The notes under the pieces are model-generated. The model saw nothing but the letters and a program-made list of their open reading frames with translations. It searched no databases and was not told where the DNA came from. From the NCBI GenBank assembly GCA_003415625.1, contig PYIU01000011.1, forward strand, positions 1,563,001 to 1,627,000: 64,000 nt of DNA. Reading direction: 5' to 3'. How positions within the stretch are numbered: the stretch's first letter is position 1; every line of letters begins with the position of its first letter. Source of the stretch: Aquanectria penicillioides (Eukaryota > Ascomycota > Sordariomycetes > Hypocreales > Nectriaceae). The position numbers were made by a program, and so were the translations under genes. Of this stretch, positions 1-12,384 are shown piece by piece.

Positions 1-1
1 C

Positions 2-1108
2 GAGGACTACTTATACAGCGATGAACCAATGCTCTCTCTGCACATTGCCTCTTTCGAGAACGCGACTTTGGTATCATTGACGTGGCCACATATTGTGACC
101 GACTTCATTGGCATGCAAGCATTAGTGAATGCTTGGAGTTTGATGATGAACGGCCACGAAGACAAGATTCCGCCGTTGGCTGGGGTTCATTATGACCCGC
201 TCTATGAGATTGGCGTCATCGAACCGAAGCATCCTTACATCATGACAGCCACCCAACTCGGTGGATGGAAGTTTATATGCGCAATTGGAAGATTTATTCT
301 CGACTTGTGGCTATGGCCTAGCATAGAGACGAGAATGATTGGTATTCCAAACAAAGCAGTTGCATTCTTGAAGAACGATGCAGTCCGGTATTTGACTGAT
401 TCCGGATCCAATGAGGCCATTGTTAAAAGCAGCAAATCTTCGGAGCCCTTTCTTAGTGATGGTGATGTTCTGGCTGCTTGGCTCGCTAGAATGTCATGCC
501 TCGCCTTGAAGCAGACATCAAATCGGACGGTTTCGATTATGAACTTCTTTGAGGCTCGACCTCGCGTGTCGCTTTGTCTCAAGACGAATGAAACCTCGGC
601 AATCCAACCAGCATGCATTGGCAACGTCACCTTCCCAACTTATTCACATATTCCTGCTCAACAGATTTTGAATGGCCATCTAAGCCTAACGGCAGCAGTT
701 GTTCGAAAAGCTATTGCTACTCAAGCAAACGAAGCAGAAGTGCACGCTTTGTTATACGCGTTGCGCAAGAGGCATGCCGATGGTAATCGCCTGCCGCTTC
801 TTTATGGAGCAGCAGACAGTTTGTTCATTGTTGTCTCCAACACTACTAAAATGCGACTGGAGAGTTTTGATTTCTCTTCTGCTGTAATTACATGTATGAA
901 GGACGACAAAAAGCCAGGCGTGCCAAACTATCAACATGCAGACTTCCTGGAGCCAAACAGTGTGGACAGAAACAAGTTTCACATCATTGGCAAAGATGAT
1001 TCTCAGACCTATTGGATCATGGGAATGTTACCAACGGGGGTGTGGAAATCAGTGGAAGATGAACTATCCAAACTTGTTGTCTCTGCTGATATAGTCGATC
1101 ATGAATAA
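2..1108 (+). CDS. BAHD-like (HxxxD) acyltransferase, 5' end outside window
   Basis: The frame is open from the window edge, so the true start lies upstream; the first internal ATG is at 29. An HIVTD motif at 89-103 matches the HxxxD catalytic motif of fungal BAHD/transferase-family acyltransferases, which move an acyl group from acyl-CoA to a hydroxyl or amine. The later DFGWG-type structural motif is not clear; the nearest match is FDFSSAV near 866-890. About 368 residues are visible, against roughly 450-500 for the family, so the N-terminal part is missing only because of the window edge. It points the same way as the PKS 1 kb downstream, so I infer a tailoring role on the polyketide or a related alcohol. 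Substrate is unknown. Confidence 0.75.
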   Translation, partial: EDYLYSDEPMLSLHIASFENATLVSLTWPHIVTDFIGMQALVNAWSLMMNGHEDKIPPLAGVHYDPLYEIGVIEPKHPYIMTATQLGGWKFICAIGRFILDLWLWPSIETRMIGIPNKAVAFLKNDAVRYLTDSGSNEAIVKSSKSSEPFLSDGDVLAAWLARMSCLALKQTSNRTVSIMNFFEARPRVSLCLKTNETSAIQPACIGNVTFPTYSHIPAQQILNGHLSLTAAVVRKAIATQANEAEVHALLYALRKRHADGNRLPLLYGAADSLFIVVSNTTKMRLESFDFSSAVITCMKDDKKPGVPNYQHADFLEPNSVDRNKFHIIGKDDSQTYWIMGMLPTGVWKSVEDELSKLVVSADIVDHE

Positions 1109-2111
1109 GCTGATGGTATAAGATACATGTTATTGAATCTTTGCTTTCTTGCTAGTTGCTATTTAGTCGTATATACACTCGACGTCATCTGGTCTTGGGG
1201 TAATGAATTGAGTTTCTGGCCTCGCGCTCTTAGCCCTTTAACGTGACCAAGATCCCAGCGCATATGGAATTCTGAATCGTGCGATGAGAACTCTGTTGTA
1301 GGTTCTGAAAATTGCCCCCTACCATCCGGGTTAGTCTTTCGTCGATTGCGACAGACATCCCGTGCTATTCGAGGGTAGTAAATCTCGGGCAACGGGCCGA
1401 CAATCATGGGCCAGCTTTCAAGCCCAGGCTCTTCGATCATACAATCCTTTTAATAATTGCGGTCAGATATATCTAGGAGCGATCACAGCCGCGATTATTA
1501 TATGTGGCGTATTATGAATCTTAGTTCTGCCATTAATGGACTCCGCACGGCTATCATCCCCTCACACATGCCACCTTTACTAACGATTGAGCGAAAATTA
1601 GGCCTCAGGTCTTATTAGCTTGCCCACATGCAAGATGCTACATATCGGATACCGGACCGATCGGGGCCGGAAATAATTGCAATTTATCCGAAATAGGCAG
1701 ATTCTTCGTCTTTTAAAATTCGGAGACAGCCGCGTCTCTATTTCATCTTGCGAGTTGTTTAGGATGGTCTGATAGTCATTTGATAATCGGTTCTGCGGGC
1801 CAGTGTCTCCGCTAATGTCTGGCCCGCTCCTCATATGTGCCGCAGACATGCTCAAGTTTCCTGCAGGACACTTTTGCCGACCCAGACGTTTCCGATTGGC
1901 TTGAACAACCCGCACCAACAAGCTTAGTTTATGTAGTTGAATCTATTTATCCTGTTTGGGTTCTGTCTATTGAGGTGGTGCAAGCTGGACACAACAGAAT
2001 GCCGCTGTACAAATTGAGAGTGCTAGAACTCTAAGAAGAAAAGAAACTCAAAGTATTACATGCCTTGTAACTATTTTCTCTTTTACTATTGAGCTAGTGT
2101 CATCATTCATC
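1109..2111. other. Intergenic region between acyltransferase and PKS
   Basis: About 1 kb separates the two co-oriented genes. It should hold the acyltransferase 3' UTR and the PKS promoter. Short open frames on both strands (for example 1159-1440 minus, 1598-1921 minus) show no recognisable domain and I do not call them genes. No clear TATA box or transcription-factor palindrome was found. Confidence 0.5.
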
Positions 2112-5100
2112 ATGGCTCAGCCTGTTCCAATCGCCATCATTGGCATGGGATGTCGTCTACCCGGCGGCGCCTCTAGTCACGAAAAGCTCTGGAACATGTT
2201 ATGCGAGGGCCGTAGCGGATGGCAAGAGATTCCACCAGACCGCTGGAATTGGAAATCTTTCTTCAACCCATATCCAGAAGCAAAGGAATCTCTTCCTGCG
2301 AAGGGGGGATACTTTTTGCAGGAAGATATCTCTCAATTCGATGCCCGGTTTTTTGGAATACCAGCCTTTGAAGCTCATTCAATTGACCCTCAGCAACGTC
2401 TCCTCCTCGAAACGACTTATGAAGCTTTAGAGGACGCAGCAATTCCTATCGAGAGCATCAGAGGATCCGACACCTCAGTTTTCATGGCGATTTTTGAACG
2501 TGATTATGATAGGATGGGGTTCAAAGACCTTCCTGAGATCATGAAATCGCATGTCACTGGCGCCGGTGATGCAGTTTTATCGAACAGAATATCTTATTGC
2601 TACGATCTCAAAGGCCCATCTATGACTATTGATACAGGCTGTGTATGTCATTCAAAGGCTAAATACCCCAAAAGTTGTGCTAACATGACAAAGTCTGGTA
2701 GCTTAGTAGCTCTCCACCAAGCATGTCAGAGTCTACGAACGGGGGAGTCCAGTATGTCAATTGTTGGTGGATCACAACTTCTCATCCACCCTGATCTTTC
2801 AGTGGTCATGGGATCGGTTGGGTAAGATTTCTTTAGCTCACGTGTCGATCCAAGGCTAAACTTAGTAGACTGATTAACCCTGACGGACGATGCTATCCAT
2901 TTGACAGCCGTGGTCAGGGTTACGGACGTGGAGAGGGTGTAGCTGCTGTCATTTTAAAACGCCTGGATAAAGCTATTGCAGATGGCGATCCAATTCATGC
3001 TGTAATTGCAAACTCGGGTGTTAACCAGGACGGAAAGACCCCTGGGATTTCAGTTCCAAGCGGAGAGGCCCAGGCAGCTCTTATCACCCGTGTTTATTCG
3101 GATGCGAAGCTTGATCCAGCTGACACACTATACGTGGAGGCACATGGCACGGCAAGTTTGAGCATCATCCTGTGAAAAAAAAACAATAGCTAACTGAAGT
3201 CATTGGCAGGGCACGAAAGTTGGTGAGTGAAATCAACGTATTTTTAATCCCATAGCATGCTGATATATTCTGCTAGGCGACAAGGAAGAGGTTCAATCAA
3301 TCTCAAGGATATTTTTTGAAAATACAAAAAGAGAATCTGCACTCTATGTTGGCTCAATCAAGTCAAATATTGGGCATCTAGAAGCTACGAGCGGCATTGC
3401 TGGGCTCCTGAAGGCGGTGTTGATACTCAAACATGGATATATCCCCCCAACTTGGACTTTATAGAGCCAAAGGAAACTCTGCATCTAGATAAACGAAACA
3501 TAAAAGTAAGCTGGTTTCCGTACACTGATTTGCAGAGGCTGATGATGAGATAGATTCCGCTGGACTTAACACCTCTGGCTAGCTCTGCATCAAGTGGACC
3601 TCGCCGTGTCTCAGTCAACAGTTTCGGCTATGGAGGCACAAATTGCCACGTTATAGTCGAAGAATCACAGCATAGTCCACAGAGATCCAGGCCAGTATCA
3701 AACCGTGTATGCAACAATGTCTCAATTAAGAAACCAGGTGTTGCTATCAAGACACAACAAGAGCGAATAGAGAGCGTAGAAAATGCCTCTTCGCCAGAAC
3801 AAGCACACTTATATGTGATAAGTGCGGCTTCCGAGCAGTCCTTGAGAGCATCGGCGAATAACCTTCAGACTTGGTTATCAACTCATGATCTGGGGCAGAG
3901 GCAACTTGAAGATTTATCGTTCACCCTCAATATCCACCGCTCTCACTTACCGTGGCGGCGTACTGTTGTCGCTTCTTCCAAGAGTGAATTAGTCTCTGAG
4001 ATTGAGCTCTTGACAGATGGAAAACGAGCTGCTCCTTCAGTACCTATTGTATTTGTCTTTTCTGGTCAAGGTGCGCAATGGTACGCCATGGGTCGAGAGC
4101 TCATGGCCTCATCGAAGTGCTTCCAGCAGTCAATTCAAACAACAGATGGATTCCTTCAAAAATTTGGCTGTGAATGGAGTCTCTTAGAAGAGCTCCAAAG
4201 GTCTGGAAGCGATTCACGGCTAGGAGAAGCCCAAATTTCACAGCCCGCCACCACTGCCATTCAAATTGCGTTGGTAGACCTTCTATCCACTCTTTCCATA
4301 ACCCCAACCCGAGTTGTGGGCCATAGCTCAGGTGAGATTGCAGCAGCTTATGCTGCAGGCGTTTTGAACCATGAAAACGCCGTTCTCAGGTATATTCAAA
4401 TCCCAAAAGCAATATTTTGCAATTTCTGACCCAATGTGATGTGATAGTGCATATTGGCGAGGCGTTTGTTGTACCTTGGCGAAGCAATCCAACTCTGCTC
4501 GAGGCTCCATGATGGCGGTTGGTTTAGGGGAAGATGAAGTCCTGCCACACATTGCAGCTATCAGCAAAGGAGCCGTTGTTGTTGCTTGCGTTAACAGCAC
4601 TTCAAGCACTACAATATCTGGAGACGATTCAGCCATTGATGAATTGAAGGAAGTCTTGGACTCGCAGGGGATTTTTGCCAGGAAGTTGAAGGTTGATAAC
4701 GCCTACCATTCGCATCACATGCTCCCGGTTGCAGATAAATACTTGCAATCTTTGGGCCAGATGACATTTGAACCCCCCGAGAAGGGATCGAATTCTACTC
4801 GAGTGTTACGGGAGACCGAAAATCAACCGGCTTTGGGCCAGAATATTGGACACAGAACCTTGTCTCACAGGTTAAATTTTCCCAAGCACTGAAATCTCTC
4901 AGAGATGTTGTATCAGTTACAAAGGTCGCGGGAGGTATCGCTGCCTTCATTGAGATCGGCCCTCACTCCGCCCTTGCGGGCCCGTCAAGACAGGTTTTGA
5001 CACACGGCGTTTCCTCAACATCGAAATACGAGTACTTGTCAACATTAGTTCGAGGGAAAAACGCTGTCAGAACCTGCTTTTCTCTGCTCGGGCGGTTGTT

Positions 5101-8100
5101 TGAGCTCGGGTATCGTGTGAATCTGGCAGCTGCAATTGAGATATCTACATCCAACGAACAACCGCAGCTCATCCGAGACCTCAGCCCGTATCCTTGGGAC
5201 CACACTAGGTACTGGCATGAGTCACGGCTCAGCAAAGCTCATCGATTTCGTGAATATCCGTACCACGATCTATGCGGTTTGTTGGATCCGATGAGCAACA
5301 TGCAAGAACCGCGATGGAGATACCACGTCAATCTTGATGCCCTCCCATGGCTCAAAGACCACGTAGTTGACGGGTTTATCATCTATCCTGGTGCTGGATA
5401 CATCTGCATGGCGATCGAAGCCTTGAAGCAGCTGGTCGAGATTCGCAAAACGCCTGGAAAAATTACCAAGTTCATTCTGCGCAACTTATCCTTCTCTAAA
5501 TCTATCGTTATCCAAGAGCGGCAAACCGAAGGTAAAGAACCTGAGGTAGAGCTCCAACTGACAATGAGGCTGTCAGAGATGTACAAAGACAGCAAATGGG
5601 ATAACTTTCGTATATTTTCTTATGGAGATGACGGAACTTGGAACGAAAACTGTTCTGGAGAGATTTCTGCGGTGATGGAATGCGATTCCGATGCCGTAGA
5701 AGGTAATCGTGAATCAGACCTTCTCAATGCCTCCAGTCTAGCTGTCTTGGAGCGCATGAAGCGAGAATGCGACATTCAAGTGGAAGCTCGAGAGTTTTAT
5801 GAAGACATGAGGCTGAGTGGCAACGTCTGGGGGCCCAGCTTTTCCATCCTCGACACAGTCAAATTCGGAAACAATAAAGGCATCGTCGAAGTGGCTGTGC
5901 CCGACGTTTCCGCAACAATGCCATATAAATCTATCCAACCCCACGTCATCCATCCCATTACTCTCGATGCTTCTCATCAACTGAGCGCGATGCTTTTCAA
6001 GAGGTTCTGCTCTGATGCACCTTGCGTTCCAACAACTACGAGCCAAATTGAAATTTCGGCGGATATAACGAACTCTCCGGGAAGCAAGATCATCGCAGCT
6101 ATGGAAATATCCCAAGAAGGTCCCAATTTGTCTGTTGGAAATTCTTGTTTATTTCAGTACGACAAATTCGGAAAGCTCAAGCCTATCATGAGAACATTTG
6201 GTGGTCGAATGAGAGCAATTGGCGAAAAGTCGCGGGACAATTACGACATTCCTTTCAGTCAAAAAATGGCACACCGAATTAACTGGGCTGTCGATACTGA
6301 CTTTTTGACTAATGAAACATTCCTAAAAAAGCTTGCGAAGGTCTCGGCTGAAAGAGATATTCCGTCTAATGGATACCAGCGAAATACTGAAGATAAAGCA
6401 ACAATCATAACTCGACTCGGAGAACAGGCAGCGTCTATTTATCTTCGAAATGCCCTAGTCGAGGTTGAGCGAACCGGGAGGACCATAACGACGCCACATT
6501 ATGTCAAGTTATTCACCTGGATAAAAAAGTGGTGCAACTCCGAAGATTTCAGATCTCTTATGAATGGGATTACTACCGTAAAAGAGGATGAAATCATCTC
6601 GCAAGTGTCCACGGAAGCTGGAGTTGAGGGTCAAATGCTCTGTCGAATCGGCAAAAACTTGCCTGCCATTTTGACTGGGGACATTGACCCACTTGCCCTC
6701 ATGTTAGAGGACAACCTCTTGAACCTTGTGTATGCTGAGGGCAGTTTGACCAAGGACTATGATGCCATGACGGAGTATTTAAGGATGCTAAGCTTCAAAC
6801 AACCTAAAATGAGGTTTCTTGAGGTCGGTGCAGGTACTGGAGGAGCAACTCGACATCTATTGAAGGAATTGACAACACAAGATGGAGTTCGCCTCGATCG
6901 ATACTGCTACACGGATATATCAGCAGGTTTCTTCGAGCAAGCCAAGTCCGATTTTGCGGACTGGTTAGACCACATTGACTTCAAAGTCTTTGATGTTGAG
7001 CTGGATCCTTCTAGCCAAGGTTTCGAAAAGCACTCTTACGATGTGATCATCGCATCTAATGTCCTCCATGCAACCAAAAACATGGACGTGACAATTAAGC
7101 ATGTGAGGGAGCTCCTGAAGCCAAACGGGAGTTTGATTCTTATCGAAGCCACACGTAAAAGTGCTAGCACTAATACCATCTTCGGCACACTTCCTGGGTG
7201 AGTAAACTAGTCGTTTCGCTTTGCGCAAAATTGGCTAACATTAATAAGATGGTGGGCTTTTGAAGACGGTCGTCAAGACTCTCCACTCATGTCTCAAAAT
7301 GAATGGAGCGATTTACTTCTGCGTCATTCATTTGACGGTCTGCATCTTGCAAGTACTAACATGATGGTTTCTAAGGCCATTGATCAGACTCACATAGTCC
7401 AGGAAGTAACTGACGTCAAAGTCGCTATTTTGAAGGGCTCCGTTACCCCAACGGTCAATTCCATCGCGAGCGCCCTATCAGATCTGATCCAATCAACCGG
7501 TGTTGCGTGTAGTGAAACATCGTGGGACAACCTGAAGATTGACACAGAAACGACATATATCGTTCTTGATCCCGCTGAAAATCCTCTCCTCCTAAATCCT
7601 CCTCCAGAAGTCTTCATCAATCTTCACCAACTATTTTGTAATGCTGACAACATATTCTGGATCAATTTCCAAGAAACAGCCAACGCCGTTGCACAATCAA
7701 TGCATGGCCTAATTCTTGGATCGGCGAGGGTCCTTCGTCGCGAAAATGAGGGAATGCGACTCATTACTCTACACATCGACCCCCCAGTGACCGATATCAG
7801 CACCGCAGACGTAGTCAAGGTCGTAACTGACATTGGGAGACTCTGCTTTTGGCCTCCAACTGAAGCTGAAAGATCTATTGAACGGGAGTATACTTATCGT
7901 GATGGCAAGATCATGATTTCTCGGGTGCATCCTGATCAAGAATTTCTGAATTGGGTTCAAGATGGAGTCGGCACGGTCTCTAATTTGGAAACAGCAAAAT
8001 ATCATGATCTCGATCGTCCACTCCGACTTGAGGTTGAGACTCCGGGTTTATTGTCAACTCTCCGTTTTGTAGACGACACGACTTTGAAGGAGCCGTTGAA

Positions 8101-11100
8101 GCCTTCCGATATTCAAGTTGAAGCTCGAGCTTACGGAGTCAACTTCAAAGACGTCTTCATTGCTTTGGGGCAAATGCTCCCTGGGGTGTCCATGGTTGGC
8201 GAGGTTGCAGGGGTAGTCACTGCAGTAGGGCATGAAGTCCAGCACCTCCATCAAGTCGGTGACCGTGTCACTGGACTTGGAGCGGAAGCCTTTTCCAGTT
8301 ATGCAAGGGTCAAAGGCCACCTTGCTCACAAAATACCAGACTCCATGCCGTTCACCACTGCTGCAACAATTCCAACCGTCTACTTGACAGTTTACCAATG
8401 CTTAGTATATACGGCACGCCTCCAGAAAGGCCAGTCTATTTTGATCCATGCCGCATCTGGAGGTGTAGGACAAGCAGCGATCCAGTTGGCGCAGAATATC
8501 GGCGCCGAAATCTTCACAACGGTCGGGAGTGTGGCAAAGCGCAAGCTGCTGATGGAAACATACAATATCCCCGAGTCCCACGTTTTTTCCAGTCGGTCAT
8601 CTTCATTCAAACAAGGCATACTGCGTTTGACTGAAAATGAAGGAGTGGATGTTGTGCTGAACTCTCTTTCTGGAGAAAGCTTGAGGGACAGTCTGGCTTG
8701 TGTCAAGACTCTGGGCACATTCGTGGAGATTGGAAAAACGGATATTTACAACCATGGACATCTCGATATGACACCTTTCGATAAGAGCATAACATTCGCA
8801 GCGGTTGATCTCGTGCCATGGCTCGAGAAGCACCCAAAAGATATGCACAAGAAATTCGGTCGCATCATGAGCATGTTTGAAACGGGTGAGCTGTACCCAA
8901 TGACGCCAATCAACATATATCCTATTGAAAACATCGAAGAATCGTTCCGACTTATTGGGAGTCGAAAGCACATTGGCAAGGTTGTTCTAGATACTCCAAA
9001 AGGCGCAACAGTTAAAGCGACTCTGCCAAAGGCTGTTCCATTGCGACTGAGGCGAGATGGAACCTATGTGGTTGCCGGTGGACTTGGCGATATAGGTAAA
9101 CGAATGTGCCAATTCCTTGCTACTCACGGCGCAGGACACATCGTGACCTTGTCGCGGCGTCAACTAGATCCTGTGGATAAGGATGCGCTCGTAGACTCTA
9201 TCACGAAGCTTGGGGCAAAACTTCACATTGTCAAATGTGACATTACCGACGAAGCATTGATGACCAGCGCGAAGGAATATTGCGCGAATCTACCTCCAGT
9301 TAGAGGAGTTGTTCACGCTGGTATGGTTTTGAGAGTAAGCCGTCAACCTTTCTTCACCCGTAGCCTCACCTCGCTGACAATTTTCAGGATCATCCATTTA
9401 CCACGATGACTCTAAGAGAGTGGCTTGAGCCCCTGCAGCCAAAGGTTTATGGTACGATCAACTTGGACAAAGCCTTTGCATCCAATGACCTCGAATTCTT
9501 CATCACTTTATCTTCGATCTCTTGCATAACAGGCAAGTCTGGTCAGTCAAATTACGCTGCTGGGAATGCTTTCCAGGATGCTTTCGCTTGGACTCAGGCT
9601 GGGCATCAACACACACAGTACATCTCCATCAACGTCGGCGCCATTCAGGGTTCTGATTCTGTGACTTCGGTTCCAAATGGCGAGGCAGGACTGGCTCGAA
9701 ACAGTGCCATCCTCATGACTTTCCACGAATTTTTCAAATCCGTGGAGTATTGTATGAGCCCTGAAGCAAAGTCTCATTCGACTGTTCAGAGTCTCCTTGG
9801 TTTTACTCGACAATCCATGCTTGAAGCCAACGACGACCATGCTTTGGAAAACCCCTTTTTCAATGGTCTCCCAATCCCACGCCAGACAACCCAAGCCACA
9901 AAGTCCGACCAATTAGATATTGCTGATGCACTCCGCAACTCGAAAACTCTTGCAGATGCCGAGAAGCTAGTTACGAAAGCCACAATTGAAAAGTTTGCCG
10001 TGTTCCTAGACAGGCCGATTGATGAGATCAGGGTTGACCAATCTCTTTCCAACATAGGGTTGGACTCATTGGTATCAATCGAGCTCAAGAACTGGATGGT
10101 TCGAACATTCCAAGTTGCTCTACAGACATCAGAACTTGCAGGTGCCGCAAGTATCCTAGCGTTATCTTCTACGGTCGTGACACGGTCAAAACTGATCAAT
10201 GATGACGTTCGCACACGTGCAGAATCACAAGACCATGCCCAACCTATCCCAGAGGATATGCAAGTTATTGTCAATGGCTCCAAAGTCACGAATCATGGTT
10301 TTAGTTGCTGCAGGAGATCAAAGGAGCTCCCAAGATATCCACTGGTGGGCTTGGATGAAGCGGTACAAGATATGCTGGAAAACATCAGTCACTTTGCACA
10401 GTCAGAGGAGGAATTGCAATCATTCCAAAAGTCGGCGCTAGAACTTACGGCTCCAGGAAGCCTGGGTCGCCAATTATACAAAAAACTACAGGAGAAGTCC
10501 AGGGACCCAACCGTGGACAGCTGGATTGCCGACCTGTTCCTCAAAGCTTTGCATCTCAAGAGAAGGTATCCAATCGCTCCTTATGGCAACTTTCTTAGTA
10601 CACATCACGACAGCAATGTTCCGCATAGCCAAGCAGAACGAGCAGCGGTGATCACCATGGCGGCCTTCAAGTTCAAACTCGATGTCGACACAGAAAATCT
10701 GGAACCGGATTGGTTAGGCAACAGACCATTGTGCACTGACTCGTGGAATTGGCTGTTTAATGCTGTTCGGGAGCCTCATGTGGGGTGTGACAAGATGATA
10801 AAATCTTACGATAAAAATTACTGCGCAGTGTTGAGGCGAGGACATGTGTTCAAGATTCCGCTCCTGAGAAATGGATCACCAATCTTATTCGATGAGTTGA
10901 AAGCCAACTTCGAAGCTATTCTTGATCTAGAATTAGATGAAGATTCGTGGGCTGGAATCTTGACAACAGATGACCGTGACAGCTGGGGAAAGGTATGTGC
11001 GAAATATTCGAATATGGACTTCGGAGCCCTTGCAATGATTGAGAACAAACTAACACTCAGCAGATCCGACAGAAATTGACATCTCTCAATGAGGGGAATG

Positions 11101-12181
11101 TCAATTATTTCAAAGCCATTGAGGAAGCCCTATTTCTCATTTGCCTCGACGAAAACAGTCCGGGAACACGCGAGGACCGTGTTCGTTTTGGGTTCAACGG
11201 AGACGGCTTCAATCGCTGGCAGGACAAATGCATTCAATACATCATCCCGAAGAATGGCCGATCAGCTCAAATATTTGAGCATTCTATGATTGATGCTCTT
11301 TCGACACTGCAGTTAATTACCCGTGTCCAAGATGCTATCTTCGACCACGTTCCAGCGAGCAAATCGACAACGACGAACGGGAAAGCGGCTTCGGCAATTT
11401 CTCACGAAAGATTTGTTCTTACGACCACGCAAGAAACAGATGAACGCATCAAAGAACTCCGAAGCCAATACCTTGCCAAGACATCACAAAAGAAATATGT
11501 GTACCACACCCTACCTCAGCTTGGGAAGCAGTTTCTCCTAGGAAGTGGTGTTGCCGTAAAGGCAACCGTGGATCTGATCATTCAGCTAGCCAGTCGGTTG
11601 CACTTTGGATACAGTCCTGCAAGTTGGGAGACAGTTTCCACTGCCCATTTCCACCGCGGGCGACCCGAAATTGTTCAAGTTATGCTGAAATCAGTCCAAT
11701 CATTCTGCGATGCCGCGATTGACAACTCTGTCACACAAGTTGACCGTAAGGCTCTCTTACTACAAGCTGCAAAGGATTGCAACGCGCAAGTCCACCAAGC
11801 AACCGAGGGCAAGAACTACTTCCGTCTTATGGACGTGCTCGAGGTCATGAGCCAGGACATGGAAGGCGTCCAAGTTCCAACACTATTCTCTGATCCGGTT
11901 TGGTTGCGTTCATACCCCCGCTACATCATGCAGACAATTAGCGATGGTACTGTTGCAGATGCTGCATACAACATAATGGAACCGGAATCTTTATGGATCT
12001 CATATGTTGTCTGGGATGACAGGTTAGTCGCATTCTCGAGCTCCAAGTCGCATTGCATCGATGCTAATTATAATCTAGATTGACCTTGTATATCGTTGGG
12101 CCCAAGAATAATGTGCACAATTTTCAGAATGCTTTAGACAGGGCAGCAGATATTGTCAAAGAAATAGTGCAGGCAGCATAA
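2112..12181 (+). CDS. Highly reducing polyketide synthase with C-terminal carnitine-acyltransferase domain; two frame breaks
   Basis: Exons: 2112-2642, 2694-2821, 2869-3151, 3210-3222, 3277-3505, 3554-4389, 4448-7197, 7249-9334, 9388-10992, 11061-12022, 12079-12181. With two one-base corrections (C runs 3443-3448 and 4773-4778) this totals 3,175 codons plus stop. Domains in order: KS (Cys about 177 in DTGC|SGS, His about 312 in EAHGTGT); AT (GHSSGE, Ser about 653); DH (HVVDG about 979, Asp about 1181); C-methyltransferase (GAGTGG about 1467); ER (about 1906, NADPH loop HAASGGVGQ); KR (GGLGDIG about 2199, Tyr about 2341); ACP (GLDSL, Ser about 2513); then a choline/carnitine-acyltransferase-like domain (about 2600-3175) with NRW-DK and catalytic His in EHSMID (11280-11282). 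In the family, such cAT domains transfer the finished chain from the ACP to a polyol or other nucleophile. The start is the ATG preceding the KS (MAQPVPIAIIGMG); the upstream GTG is ignored. The product is probably a reduced, methylated chain released as an ester (inference). Confidence 0.9.
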
Positions 12182-12384
12182 TTGATTCAGCTTCTGTTTC
12201 TGTTAGTCACTCCGTATTTAAGAAGAGTTGGAATGAATTCGCTTCACGCAACTTCAAAAAGAAGAATCGCAATACACTAATGTGCTTCTCGGCACCACCT
12301 GCAAATGCAAATATTGTCAATTACAATAGCTCCATCTCTAAAATCTAGGTAATAGATCTTTTTTTTCTTTTACTTTCCCAAATT

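Noticed and set aside
1159..1440. Minus-strand 93-codon frame upstream of the PKS
   Set aside because: No domain, no splice partners, and the region is expected to be a promoter and 3' UTR.
3440..3460. An unrecognised intron as explanation of the KS frame break
   Set aside because: Protein homology is continuous on both sides with no residues missing or extra, and there is no donor/acceptor pair; a one-base defect at the C run is simpler.
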